Notes: generated from the sequence alone by a model not told the origin. Shown: positions 45,712-53,778, numbered from the stretch's first letter. The stretch: DNA of 64,000 nt from Brevibacillus reuszeri (GCF_002897295.1 NZ_BEXF01000011.1:62001-126000), one strand, 5' to 3'. Translations and numbers: made by a program.

Positions 45712-46773
45712 TTACGAAAATGTGACTTCTTTGCCGGTTTGCGCTGATTCGTAGATTCCACACAGAATTTTCATCATCTCTACTCCGTGCTGTACTGGGC
45801 TGAGAGTCTCCTTCTCGCCGAGAACACATGCAACGAAGTGATCGATTTCGTTTTGGAAGCCTTGTTTAAAATCAAAGGAGAGCTTATCCAGCTGTGGGCT
45901 GATGTTCAGGATCGTATCGTGTTTTTCAGATATGATCGACAGCTCAGGCTCTACCTCTGCACCGCCCTTGTCGCCATACAGCTTGACGGACAGCTCTTCT
46001 TTTTTGGCGTGTAGTGTAAAGCTGACATCTACCATCAGCGATGCTCCGTTTTCAAAACGAATGAGTGCGTTAGCCATGTCTTCCACTGTATTTTTAGATG
46101 GATCATAGTCTGCTGCTTTGTAAAAGGAGAGGTTCTTGACGTTAGCGCGGTTTCCCAGCTTGTTGTATGTATTGCCGCTGACTGTCTTCACTTTTGGACA
46201 GCCCATCAAGTACCAGCAAAGATCGATGACGTGAACGCCCAGATCGATCAGTGGTCCTCCGCCGGATCTTTCCTTATCTGCGAACCAACCGCCAGGATTT
46301 CCTAACCGGCGCAAGCAGGATGCTTTGGCGTAATAAATCTCTCCCAGCTCGCCTGCATCGATGAATTGCTTGAGCAATTGGGCATTCGTATCGTAGCGGC
46401 GAACAAACCCGACTTGCAGGACCTTGCCGCTTTCTTTTACCGCTTCCTCGATTTGGAGAGCGCTTTCAATTGAAGTGCACAAAGGCTTCTCGACCAGTAC
46501 GTGCTTGCCCGCCTTCAGTGCTGCAATGGAGATTTCAGCATGCGTGTTGTTCCAGGTGCAAATGCTTACGGCCTCTACCTCTTTGTCTGCAAACACATCC
46601 TCCAAATTGCTGTAATACGTTTTGGCGTTGAATTTTTGCGCCTTTTCCTTTGCTCGCTCTTCGTTGAAATCAACAACGGCATGGAGCTCTACTCGTTCGT
46701 TGTGCTGATACGACTGCAAGTGCATGTCCGAAATAGAACCGGCGCCGATTACCGCAACCTTTACTTTGCTCAT
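45712..46773 (-). CDS. Gfo/Idh/MocA-family dehydrogenase
   Basis: A 353-residue sugar dehydrogenase with a canonical nucleotide loop (VAVIGAGSISDMHLQSY) and the EKP motif in HVLVEKPLCTSIESAL. The C-terminal half includes GGGPLIDLGVHVIDLCWYLM with the conserved Asp/His pair. It resembles inositol or glycoside 3-dehydrogenases in architecture. Second gene of the operon, between the ROK kinase and the binding protein. Confidence 0.87.
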   Translation of the reverse strand: MSKVKVAVIGAGSISDMHLQSYQHNERVELHAVVDFNEERAKEKAQKFNAKTYYSNLEDVFADKEVEAVSICTWNNTHAEISIAALKAGKHVLVEKPLCTSIESALQIEEAVKESGKVLQVGFVRRYDTNAQLLKQFIDAGELGEIYYAKASCLRRLGNPGGWFADKERSGGGPLIDLGVHVIDLCWYLMGCPKVKTVSGNTYNKLGNRANVKNLSFYKAADYDPSKNTVEDMANALIRFENGASLMVDVSFTLHAKKEELSVKLYGDKGGAEVEPELSIISEKHDTILNISPQLDKLSFDFKQGFQNEIDHFVACVLGEKETLSPVQHGVEMMKILCGIYESAQTGKEVTFS

Positions 46774-46876
46774 GCTTTGCCTCCTACTTATCTAATTTCT
46801 TGGTTAGTTAGTTTTTTCAGTGGAGTTATTAATTGAATGATACAAAATAATCTTAATCTTTGCAATAAGCATTTCG

Positions 46877-47866
46877 CTATAAAATTTGCAGTGTTCGCTC
46901 GTGCTCCCATTCCGAAAATAAGAGACCTGCCGCCCCAACAACACCCGATTCCGTACCTAACCTGTTCAGCTCTATGCGCACCTGGCTCGCCATACCCGGG
47001 ATGCAGCGCTCGCGGACACTCTTTTCGATTTCTTGCAAAAGGATGGGTGCTGTACTCATGACTCCACCACCAAAAACAATCACCTCCGGGTTGAACAAAT
47101 GGATCAAGCTTGTCGCTCCTACCCCCAAATAAAACCCTGCCTGCTTTAAAATGTCGATCGAAAAACGATCCCCTCGCAGGGCTGCTTCCCCGATTTGCTT
47201 TGCCGTCAGGTCTTTGCTGTCTTGCAAAAGGCTTCCAGAAATTGCTGGATCTCCCTTGGCAAATGCCATCCGCGCTGCATTTTCGATCGCTGTGCCAGAC
47301 GAGTAGTTCTCTATACACCCTCGATTCCCGCAAAGGCAGAGCGGTCCATTCCAATCAATCGAAATATGCCCGAACTCACCAGCGCTCCCATCAATTCCGG
47401 ACAACAGTCGGCCATCGCTAATAATGCCAGCTCCCACACCCGTGCTGACAGTGACATAGATCATGTTTGCCGTGCCTTTGCCTGCTCCCCACATCCATTC
47501 TGCAACCGCAGAAGCATTGGCATCGTTCATCAGGCGAACAGGGAGATTGAACTTGTCCTCGATCAGCTTGCCAATCGGGACATTGCTCCAGCCCAGATTG
47601 CTTGCAAAGATGATTTCATTCTTTTTGCTGTCGATCACTCCTGCTGAGGCAATTCCTACACCGCGTACGCGTCTGCGGTTTACGTTTTTGCCTGCCATGA
47701 CTGACTCAATGGCAGCCAGTACCCGCTCGATTACTGCCTTTTCTCCATCCTCCGAAGCAGTAGGGAGCTGTGCCTGACTGATCATTTGCCCTTCGCTATT
47801 TACTAATCCCGCAAGGATTTTCGTACCACCCAAGTCTAGCCCAATCGCATACTCGTCCATTTCCAT
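46877..47866 (-). CDS. ROK-family sugar kinase
   Basis: A 329-residue kinase without a DNA-binding domain. ATP-binding and catalytic motifs are GLDLGGTKILAGLV, LMNDANASAVAEW (predicted catalytic Asp), GEFGHISIDWNG and the zinc site CLCGNRGCIENY. ROK kinases phosphorylate glucose, N-acetylglucosamine, N-acetylmannosamine, allose or fructose. GGAGAGG precedes the ATG. It heads the operon, so the imported compound or a product of it is likely phosphorylated at an early or late step. Confidence 0.87.
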   Translation of the reverse strand: MEMDEYAIGLDLGGTKILAGLVNSEGQMISQAQLPTASEDGEKAVIERVLAAIESVMAGKNVNRRRVRGVGIASAGVIDSKKNEIIFASNLGWSNVPIGKLIEDKFNLPVRLMNDANASAVAEWMWGAGKGTANMIYVTVSTGVGAGIISDGRLLSGIDGSAGEFGHISIDWNGPLCLCGNRGCIENYSSGTAIENAARMAFAKGDPAISGSLLQDSKDLTAKQIGEAALRGDRFSIDILKQAGFYLGVGATSLIHLFNPEVIVFGGGVMSTAPILLQEIEKSVRERCIPGMASQVRIELNRLGTESGVVGAAGLLFSEWEHERTLQIL

Positions 47867-47952
47867 TGCCGACCTCTCCTTCCGGTCATTCTTTGTCTAT
47901 TGCTGTTTGGTGAGTTACTTTCTCCAATGGTTTTATAAACTCATGTAGCTTT

Positions 47953-47982
47953 ATTTTAAGCACACTATTCTGATTTCGTCCA
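47953..47982 (-). promoter_or_regulatory. Candidate promoter of the sugar-type operon
   Basis: On the minus strand TGGACG (47977-47982), an 18-bp spacer and TAAAAT (47953-47958). A palindrome CAGAATAATCTG (47981-47992) overlaps the -35 side and may be an operator. Confidence 0.4.
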
Positions 47983-48021
47983 GATTATTCTGAAAAAAAT
48001 CGCTATTTTGCCCAAAAATAA

Positions 48022-48056
48022 GAACCCCTATTCTGCCGAAAACAGAAGTGGGGTTC
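48022..48056 (-). terminator. Terminator of the des operon
   Basis: On the minus strand GAACCCC and GGGGTTC, with TTCTG/CAGAA inside, followed by TTATTTTT, 20 bases after the desR stop. Confidence 0.8.
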
Positions 48057-48076
48057 GTCGCTTTCTCTTCAATTGT

Positions 48077-48676
48077 TTACTTAAACCAGCCTTTTTCCTT
48101 GAAATGCATGATCGCCTCAATCCGGTTGCTCACACCGAGCTTGTCGAGAATGACGGAAATGTAGTTGCGCACAGTGCCTGTTGTGATGTACAGCTGACTT
48201 GCGATTTCCTTTGTATTTTTGCCATCTGCAATCAGCAGAAGGACTTCCTTTTCGCGCTCAGTCAGCGGGTTTTCCTGCCCGTACGCCTCATCTACCAGCT
48301 CCGGAGCGTAAATACGTCGCCCCGCCATGATGCTGCGAATAGAGGACGCCAGCTCTTCACTCGGACTATCCTTGAGCAAATATCCGTTGGCACCCGCTTT
48401 TAGCGCACGCTCAAAATAACCCGGGCGGGCAAAAGTCGTCAGGATCATTACCTTGCAGCCGCAGCCTTTTAGCTCCTCGGCAGCGTCAAGTCCGCTTTTG
48501 ACTGGCATCTCGATATCCATGATGCAGATGTCCGGCTTGTGCAAATGCACCAGCTTCACTGCGTCTTCCCCATTACTTGCTTTACCGACGACCTTCATAT
48601 CCTCTTCCAAATCGAGCAGGGAAGCCAGAGCACCGAGCAGCATCCTCTGATCCTCTGCAATCACTATGCGAATCAT
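48077..48676 (-). CDS. desR: Response regulator DesR, NarL/LuxR family
   Basis: A 199-residue regulator. The receiver has Asp54 in CIMDIEMPVKSG, the same site as in B. subtilis DesR. The C-terminal LuxR helix-turn-helix contains LTEREKEVLLLIADGKNTKEIA. When phosphorylated by DesK it should activate des at low temperature. The ATG at 48676 has GGAGGCGGGG upstream and overlaps the desK stop by 4 bp. Confidence 0.92.
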   Translation of the reverse strand: MIRIVIAEDQRMLLGALASLLDLEEDMKVVGKASNGEDAVKLVHLHKPDICIMDIEMPVKSGLDAAEELKGCGCKVMILTTFARPGYFERALKAGANGYLLKDSPSEELASSIRSIMAGRRIYAPELVDEAYGQENPLTEREKEVLLLIADGKNTKEIASQLYITTGTVRNYISVILDKLGVSNRIEAIMHFKEKGWFK

Positions 48677-49812
48677 GCCCCCGCCTCCTTTTCCGGTTGT
48701 TTGAAGACATTTGGTACGCGAATAACGATGGTAGTTCCGTTTTCCGATGAAACGATCTCCATACTGCCATTCACAAACTCCAGACGCTCCTTCATCCCGC
48801 GCAGCCCGTTTCCTTTCGTGCAGACCGTTTCCTCGATCATCCCGATTCCATTGTCTTTCACCTGCACAATCAGATCGGTTCGCGATGGCTCGATTGAAAT
48901 CGAGCAGCTGGTGGCACTGCTGTGTTTGACCACATTGGTGACCGCTTCCTTCAAGCACATGCTGAGTACGTTCTCTGTCATTAGCGAGGTATTGGTCAGA
49001 TTCGGATTGCCCTCCAGCACGAAGTCAATTTCAGCTGCCTTTAAGATTTGTGTGATCCGAAAGATCTCGTCCTCTAGCCGCGTGCCGCGCATCTGTGTGA
49101 CCATTTCCCGTACTTCTTTTAAGGCGATTCGTGCTGTTTGTCTGATCTCCTGCAGCTCTGTCTGAGCCTGGGTCGGATTTTTCGTGATCAGCTTGCTGGC
49201 TAGATCCGTTTTGAGTCCGATCAAAGAAAGCTTTTGCCCCAACGTATCATGTAGGTCACGGGCAATCCGCTGCCTCTCCTCCAGCTTGACCAGCTCTGAA
49301 ATCCGCTTGTTTGCATGCTCCAGCTCACCTTGCAGCTTCTCCCGCTTGTTCCAGTTGTACGTAGTTACTGGCAGCAAAATAACGGCAATTAGACTAACGA
49401 GAACAAACGGCAGCTGGTTGATAAACGACGAATTTTTCGCGATGAAGCCCATATTGATCGTGACGACGGTGCTGATCAGATGAATCGTGTATAGCGTAAT
49501 AAAGCCAATCTTGTTTTGGATGTTCCCGATGAAAAATGCGAGGAAGAGCGAGAAATACACATAGCCAAACAGCACAGTCATGGCAATGGATATGATAATT
49601 TGCAAGCTCGTCCAAAAGTAAATCAGCCATCCTTTGGAAAGAAAGGAGAGCACGTAGCAAATAAAAAACACGAGGATCATGACGATCCCGATGACGATCT
49701 CATAAGTCGAGGACGACCGGAAAATAAAATAGAAGGGTAGTATGTAAAAAACTACCCAGACATAAGGGCTAAGGCCCGTATTTTTATGGAGAATGTGATA
49801 CCACTTTTGCAT
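48673..49812 (-). CDS. desK: Thermosensor histidine kinase DesK
   Basis: A 379-residue kinase with five or so N-terminal membrane spans (about 1-150), a coiled linker and a HisKA_3 domain with His188 in RQRIARDLHDTLGQ, the same residue number as B. subtilis DesK. The ATPase domain has VVKHSSATSC and VKDNGIGMIEE. In B. subtilis DesK senses membrane thickness or fluidity and switches from phosphatase to kinase in the cold. Gene order des-desK-desR is the same. Confidence 0.92.
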   Translation of the reverse strand: MQKWYHILHKNTGLSPYVWVVFYILPFYFIFRSSSTYEIVIGIVMILVFFICYVLSFLSKGWLIYFWTSLQIIISIAMTVLFGYVYFSLFLAFFIGNIQNKIGFITLYTIHLISTVVTINMGFIAKNSSFINQLPFVLVSLIAVILLPVTTYNWNKREKLQGELEHANKRISELVKLEERQRIARDLHDTLGQKLSLIGLKTDLASKLITKNPTQAQTELQEIRQTARIALKEVREMVTQMRGTRLEDEIFRITQILKAAEIDFVLEGNPNLTNTSLMTENVLSMCLKEAVTNVVKHSSATSCSISIEPSRTDLIVQVKDNGIGMIEETVCTKGNGLRGMKERLEFVNGSMEIVSSENGTTIVIRVPNVFKQPEKEAGA

Positions 49813-49876
49813 GGCTGCCCACCTTTTTTACACCTTGTCACCTTAGTGTAGCGGAATCGAAGGGTTTATGGCAGAG

Positions 49877-50932
49877 TTATTTTCCTTCCAAGCTCGGTTT
49901 GCGGCTATGAAGTACATCCATGATCGACTCATTTTCAGCAGGCATCTGCTTTAACTCTTTGAAGCTGATAAATCTTTTGCCCTGCTCATCCCACAAGCGA
50001 AAGCGCAATGCGGCCAAGCTAGTAGCAAACGTAATCGTTGTTGCCATCTGCAAGGGAGGTGTCTCATTATGTGCTTTTTCCAGGTTGTAGTTCGGTACTT
50101 TTGGACTCAGATGGTGTACATGGTGGAAGCCAATATTGCCTGTCAGCCACTGGAGTACTTTCGGTAGCTTGTAATAGGAGCTGCCTTCTACAGCTGCTTT
50201 CACATAGCTCCACTGCTCTTCATTTTCAAAATAAGAATCCTCAAACTGATGCTGGACATAAAACAACCAAATGCCAAACACAGCAGAAAGATAAAAGATC
50301 GGGCCTTGCACCAACAGGAAATCCTTCCAGCCAATCAACCAGATCATGAACCCGTAAGTTCCGACGATCAGTACATTCATCAAATAGTTGTTCAGCTTCT
50401 CATGGCGACGTGCGCCTTTGCGGTTAAAACGGTATTGAAACACGAAAACATAGATCGGACCAAGTCCAAACATCACGAGTGGGTTGCGGTAAATGCGGTA
50501 CGCTATTTTTAGCCACCCAGGAGCAGCCAAATACTCATCTACCGTCATAATCCAAATATCGCCTACTCCGCGCTTATCAAGGTTGCTGCTCGTTGCATGA
50601 TGGATCGCATGCGCATTTTTCCACTGCTCATACGGAACGAGTGTAAATACACCTGTTATAATTCCGAGTATATCGTTTGCCAAACGGCTTTTGAAAAAGG
50701 ACTGATGGCAGCAATCATGAAAAATAATGAAGGTACGAATCATGAAGCCAGCTGCGATGACTGTGAGTGGAAATGCCAGCCAGTAAGAAACAGACAAGCT
50801 CAAATACGCACCGTACCAAAGCAAAAGCAGCGGAACCATCGTGTTGATGATCTGTCTGATGCTCGATTTGGTATCTGTTTTTTCAAAGGGGGCTACATTC
50901 TTTTTCAAATGAGCGATGTTGGATTGGTGCAT
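49877..50932 (-). CDS. des: Acyl-lipid (delta-5 type) fatty acid desaturase
   Basis: A 351-residue membrane desaturase with all three histidine clusters: HDCCH (72-76), HAIHH (108-112) and HHVHH (270-274), which bind the di-iron centre. It introduces double bonds in membrane phospholipid acyl chains to restore fluidity in the cold. GAGGAGG precedes the ATG. First gene of the des-desK-desR operon, 65 bp ahead of desK. A palindromic DesR-like box lies about 125 bp upstream. Confidence 0.93.
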   Translation of the reverse strand: MHQSNIAHLKKNVAPFEKTDTKSSIRQIINTMVPLLLLWYGAYLSLSVSYWLAFPLTVIAAGFMIRTFIIFHDCCHQSFFKSRLANDILGIITGVFTLVPYEQWKNAHAIHHATSSNLDKRGVGDIWIMTVDEYLAAPGWLKIAYRIYRNPLVMFGLGPIYVFVFQYRFNRKGARRHEKLNNYLMNVLIVGTYGFMIWLIGWKDFLLVQGPIFYLSAVFGIWLFYVQHQFEDSYFENEEQWSYVKAAVEGSSYYKLPKVLQWLTGNIGFHHVHHLSPKVPNYNLEKAHNETPPLQMATTITFATSLAALRFRLWDEQGKRFISFKELKQMPAENESIMDVLHSRKPSLEGK

Positions 50933-51003
50933 GTATATGTTTCCTCCTCGATATGAAGCGCGCGGGTGGCGATTGACTTTGCCAGACGCAATTTTCTATC
51001 TAT

Positions 51004-51069
51004 ATTGTAGAAAATTCAGTCAGGTTGCTGTAGTCATAAACGTCAAGTCGAGGGTATGACAAATGTCAT
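51004..51069 (-). promoter_or_regulatory. des promoter with DesR-like boxes
   Basis: A palindrome ATGACA-AA-TGTCAT sits at 51056-51069. A weaker half-matching site (on the minus strand TTGACGTTTATGAC) follows about 8 bp downstream. A TACAAT box is at 51004-51009, with no good -35. Two adjacent sites of unequal quality before an activator-dependent promoter match the RA/RB arrangement known for B. subtilis des. Confidence 0.6.
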
Positions 51070-51123
51070 GGTTGAACATGTATTTAGGGGGGATAAAAAT
51101 GTTGGCGTGGGTTTAGTGGAGGG

Positions 51124-51286
51124 GAGGAAAATGGAGAAAATGCTCCAGCTTCTTGGGTACCTTGCTGTGAGGTCGTTCCTGCACGTCTACATGAAAAAAG
51201 CGAAACCGCGTCCAAAGTGGAGGGTTCAGGAAGCTTTTCAGAGGTGGACGCTTAAGGGCGTGTTTCGCTTTTTCTCCATTTTCCTC
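51124..51286. repeat. Foldback element, copy 1 (shorter)
   Basis: A 163-bp element bounded by 16-bp perfect terminal inverted repeats (GAGGAAAATGGAGAAA at the left, its complement at 51271-51286). It shares with copy 2 (61633-61837) a 26-bp identical block starting GAAAAAAGCGAAACCGCG, a 20-bp identical block starting GCTTTTCAGAGG, and both ends. Inside, AAAAAGCGAAAC pairs with GTTTCGCTTTTT and GCGTCCA with TGGACGC. Relative to copy 2 it lacks about 42 bp in the right arm. No transposase gene is present. An open frame across it (51056-51379) is not considered coding. The whole gap between des and the GNAT gene (50933-51390) holds the des promoter, this element and a terminator. Confidence 0.8.
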
Positions 51287-51339
51287 TGCCAGCTGGTTCT
51301 TTATGCCGACATTTTTAAAGAGTGGGTGACGATAAAAGC

Positions 51340-51377
51340 AAAAATCCCTGACCTATCTATGATGGTCAGGGATTTTT
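51340..51377. terminator. Terminator of the GNAT gene at 51391
   Basis: A perfect 14-bp stem (AAAAATCCCTGACC with GGTCAGGGATTTTT) just past the stop codon. Confidence 0.92.
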
Positions 51378-51390
51378 AAACCACTGTGTA

Positions 51391-51945
51391 TTACTTCTTT
51401 TGCATCGCTTCCCACTCTGCTGCCAGGATGCTCATCATGATTCGATCGTAGCTTTTGCCTTCGCGCAGGACGGCGGAGCGCATTCTGCCTTCTTCGGTGA
51501 AGCCTGCTTTGGTGTAGGCGCGGATGGCTGGCTCGTTATACGAGATGACGTCTAGTCCGACGCGGTTTAGGTTTAATTCATGGAAAGCGTAGCGGAGGAG
51601 CATTTTCAATGCATCGACTCCGTACCCTTTTCCCCGGTCACTCGGGTTGCCAATTCCCATTGCCATATGAGCAGCGCGGTTGTTCCACTCGATTTTGAAT
51701 AGGGCGACAAAACCAATCAGCCGATCATCCTCTAGCGGACGCAGCATGAACTCGACACTGTTTGAGCTGCGTGAGCCCGTGGCTGCAAAGGCAGACGGCT
51801 GCTGAGGAACAACAAAATCTGAATCCAGCCTGCGCAAATAGTCGAAGTCCTCACTAAAACGCGCCATTTGTTCGGCATCGCCTGGATACGCCGCAGTAAA
51901 ACGTAGAAATTCACCGCGAAATAAGCTTTGATTGTTAGCTGTCAT
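51391..51945 (-). CDS. GNAT N-acetyltransferase (RimJ/RimL type)
   Basis: A 184-residue acetyltransferase. The acetyl-CoA motif appears as IGNPSDRGKGYGVDALKMLL near residue 100, and the C-terminal YNEPAIRAYTKAGFTEEGRMR is the usual RimJ/RimL or SpeG-like block. The acceptor is unknown. AAAGGAG precedes the ATG. It follows the deaminase gene by 24 bp, so the two probably share a transcript. Confidence 0.85.
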   Translation of the reverse strand: MTANNQSLFRGEFLRFTAAYPGDAEQMARFSEDFDYLRRLDSDFVVPQQPSAFAATGSRSSNSVEFMLRPLEDDRLIGFVALFKIEWNNRAAHMAMGIGNPSDRGKGYGVDALKMLLRYAFHELNLNRVGLDVISYNEPAIRAYTKAGFTEEGRMRSAVLREGKSYDRIMMSILAAEWEAMQKK

Positions 51946-51969
51946 AGAAACGCTCCTTTATTAGTTGTT

Positions 51970-52377
51970 CTATTGATTTTGATTGTACGCACGATACCAA
52001 TAAAAAGGCTGCAGCTCAGCAAGCGTTTTATACACGAGTCCACCCTCTGGCACATAGACGGCTGCTTTTACTTTTGAGCCCCAGTAAAAGAGTCTCTCCT
52101 GACATACTCCACATGGCGTCAATATTTTAAATGCTGCATTCTCGTCATCACGCACCACACAAATCGTATGCGTAACGGCCTTTTGCAGCTTGTGCGCCTC
52201 ACAGATCGCCCCTGTCTCCATACATAGCTCGGTCGAAGCATTCAATACCTCTGGCGCTACACTCGTCAAAATTGTTCCGTCTTCTGTGTACATCGCTGCA
52301 GCGCCACCCCAGCCGGTAGGATATCTCTTTTGGATCAGCTCAACTGCCGCTTCGAATAAAGCTTGTTCAATGTTCAT
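51970..52377 (-). CDS. Cytidine/blasticidin-S deaminase-like protein
   Basis: A 135-residue zinc-dependent deaminase. The zinc/catalytic motif, normally CAE, reads CME (in ELCMETGAICEAHK), and the second half is the standard PCGVC (ILTPCGVCQERL), so all three Cys ligands and the Glu are present. Size fits tetrameric cytidine deaminases and blasticidin-S deaminases; the downstream YKTLAELQPFYW resembles the latter family. Substrate therefore uncertain. GGAGGAAG precedes the ATG at 52377. A structured leader lies upstream, and the following gene is an acetyltransferase. Confidence 0.75.
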   Translation of the reverse strand: MNIEQALFEAAVELIQKRYPTGWGGAAAMYTEDGTILTSVAPEVLNASTELCMETGAICEAHKLQKAVTHTICVVRDDENAAFKILTPCGVCQERLFYWGSKVKAAVYVPEGGLVYKTLAELQPFYWYRAYNQNQ

Positions 52378-52448
52378 TTCTGTTCTTCCTCCGTCATGAT
52401 TATCTACTTCTCTATCGTACAGGAACAAAACGGTAAAATCATAATAAG

Positions 52449-52545
52449 AAAACCTCTATCGAGGCTTCCTCAAGGAGGAGCGACCGCGTTTAGCGGAAAG
52501 TTTTCATGCGCTCCGGAATTCATAAGCATCACGCTTATAAATTCC
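52449..52545 (-). promoter_or_regulatory. Structured leader with attenuator-like pairing
   Basis: Upstream of the deaminase gene, on the minus strand, come in order: a 13-bp hairpin (52533-52545 with 52515-52527, one mismatch); GGAGCG, which can pair with CGCTCC (52509-52514 with 52477-52482) around a CCGC/GCGG hairpin; then four short segments CCTC-GAGG-CCTC-GAGG (52475-52478, 52468-52471, 52461-52464, 52453-52456). The last pair forms a stem (AAGCCTC/GAGGTTT with a GATA loop) followed by TTTTCTTATT. Segments 1:2 with 3:4, or 2:3 alone, are mutually exclusive. A 5-codon frame (MKTFR) at 52490-52507 lies inside. Confidence 0.55.
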
Positions 52546-52561
52546 TATACGTTAAAAAAGG

Positions 52562-52598
52562 AAAAGGATCTCATCCAGCTAGCAGATGAGATCCTTTT
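52562..52598 (-). terminator. Terminator of the siderophore-binding protein gene
   Basis: A perfect 14-bp stem (AAAAGGATCTCATC with GATGAGATCCTTTT) followed on the minus strand by CCTTTTTT. Confidence 0.92.
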
Positions 52599-52617
52599 GC
52601 CTTGCTATCTATTCGGG

Positions 52618-53658
52618 TTACTTCACATCAAGCCGCTTCATGAAATCCTCCAGCAGCAGGTTTGCCGCTTTGATTCCCCCTGCTGTATTCCAGATCGTTT
52701 CGTTTACCTGGAATACTTGATTGTTTTTCGTTACGTTCAATGACTTGAAGATCGGGCTATCCATCCATTTTTTCGCCATCTGTGTAATTTCCGTAGAGCC
52801 TTTTGCCTCGGAAACCCAATAGAACAAGATGTCGCCATCCATCGCGGACATGCCTTCCTCTGTCAAAAGCTCCGCAAAATTATTGACATCCTGCGATGCC
52901 GGACGCGCTACGCCCAACTGTTCAAACAGCACACCGCTGAACGTATCCTTTTGATAAATCTGGACGCCTTTTTTGGAGAACTTGGCTACGGATACCTTCA
53001 TTGCAGCCTTCGGACCGAGCTTTTCTTTTGCAGCCGCTACGCGATCATCGAACTCCTTCATTACCTTTTCGCCCTCTGCCTTTTTGTTCAAGGTTTCGGC
53101 ATACAGGGCAAAGTTGGTTTTCCATCTACCAGACAGCTCTTCGGAAAATACGGTTGGCGCAATTTTGGACAGCTGATCGTATATTTTCTCATGACGTACT
53201 TTGTTGCCAATAATCAAATCTGGATTCAGGTTGACGATCGCTTCCAGATTCGGTTGGTCCTCGTAACCGAGCGCTTCTACACCATCCATCTCAGCCTTGA
53301 TGTGGTCGTGCCAAGGCTCGCCTTCCCACGACTGTACGGCTCCGACTGGCTTGACACCGAGTGCGAGCAGAGCTTCTGTTCCTTCATTTGTCAAAATGAT
53401 CACGCGCTTCGGCTCCCCTGTGATTGGGGTTGTGCCCATGGCATGCTTGATCTCGCGAGTCCCGCCCGCATCAGCTGGTGCTGGGGTGCTTGCGTCTTTC
53501 GGTGCTTCAGTTGCTGCTGGCGTTGTTGCAGCAGGTGCTTGTGTCTGCTGCGCCTGATTAGCAGTGCCACCGCAGCCTGCCAAAACAGCTAGCATACTTA
53601 CCAGAAAAGTGCTAAGCAGTACGTGGCGAATGTGCTGAACTTTGGTATGTCTTTTCAT
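52618..53658 (-). CDS. Iron-siderophore binding lipoprotein (FeuA/FepB type)
   Basis: A 346-residue binding protein of the metal/siderophore (helical-backbone) class. The lipobox is VLAGC (Cys29), followed by an Ala/Thr/Pro-rich linker. EPKRVIILTNEGTEALLALGVKPVG and NLEAIVNLNPDLIIGN are characteristic. It captures a ferric siderophore for an ABC importer. A Fur box lies 39 bp upstream. It follows the Btr-like activator gene, an arrangement as in B. subtilis btr-feuABC, where the activator recognises the siderophore. Confidence 0.88.
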   Translation of the reverse strand: MKRHTKVQHIRHVLLSTFLVSMLAVLAGCGGTANQAQQTQAPAATTPAATEAPKDASTPAPADAGGTREIKHAMGTTPITGEPKRVIILTNEGTEALLALGVKPVGAVQSWEGEPWHDHIKAEMDGVEALGYEDQPNLEAIVNLNPDLIIGNKVRHEKIYDQLSKIAPTVFSEELSGRWKTNFALYAETLNKKAEGEKVMKEFDDRVAAAKEKLGPKAAMKVSVAKFSKKGVQIYQKDTFSGVLFEQLGVARPASQDVNNFAELLTEEGMSAMDGDILFYWVSEAKGSTEITQMAKKWMDSPIFKSLNVTKNNQVFQVNETIWNTAGGIKAANLLLEDFMKRLDVK

Positions 53659-53696
53659 CTCGATATTGCCCCCACTTCTATCAATGATCACATTAG

Positions 53697-53711
53697 TGAT
53701 AACCATTATCA
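53697..53711. promoter_or_regulatory. Fur box
   Basis: TGATAACCATTATCA matches the Bacillus 7-1-7 Fur motif TGATAATnATTATCA with one mismatch, 39 bp before the siderophore-binding protein start. Confidence 0.8.
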
Positions 53712-53778
53712 ATTGATAGTATATAGAGACTCGCCCTGCTTTTCCATGGACGTGATTGCCCCGTTTATATGGAGAGAA

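Noticed and set aside
46788..47354. Second minus-strand frame overlapping the ROK kinase
   Set aside because: The overlapping frame carries all ROK motifs; this one has none.
47953..48040. Three TATTCTG repeats upstream of the ROK kinase gene
   Set aside because: The motif is short and the third copy lies within a terminator; only the CAGAATAATCTG palindrome is kept as a weak operator candidate.
51056..51379. Plus-strand frame of 107 codons between des and the GNAT gene
   Set aside because: It runs through the foldback element and the terminator stem, and the frame is not preserved in the second copy of the element.
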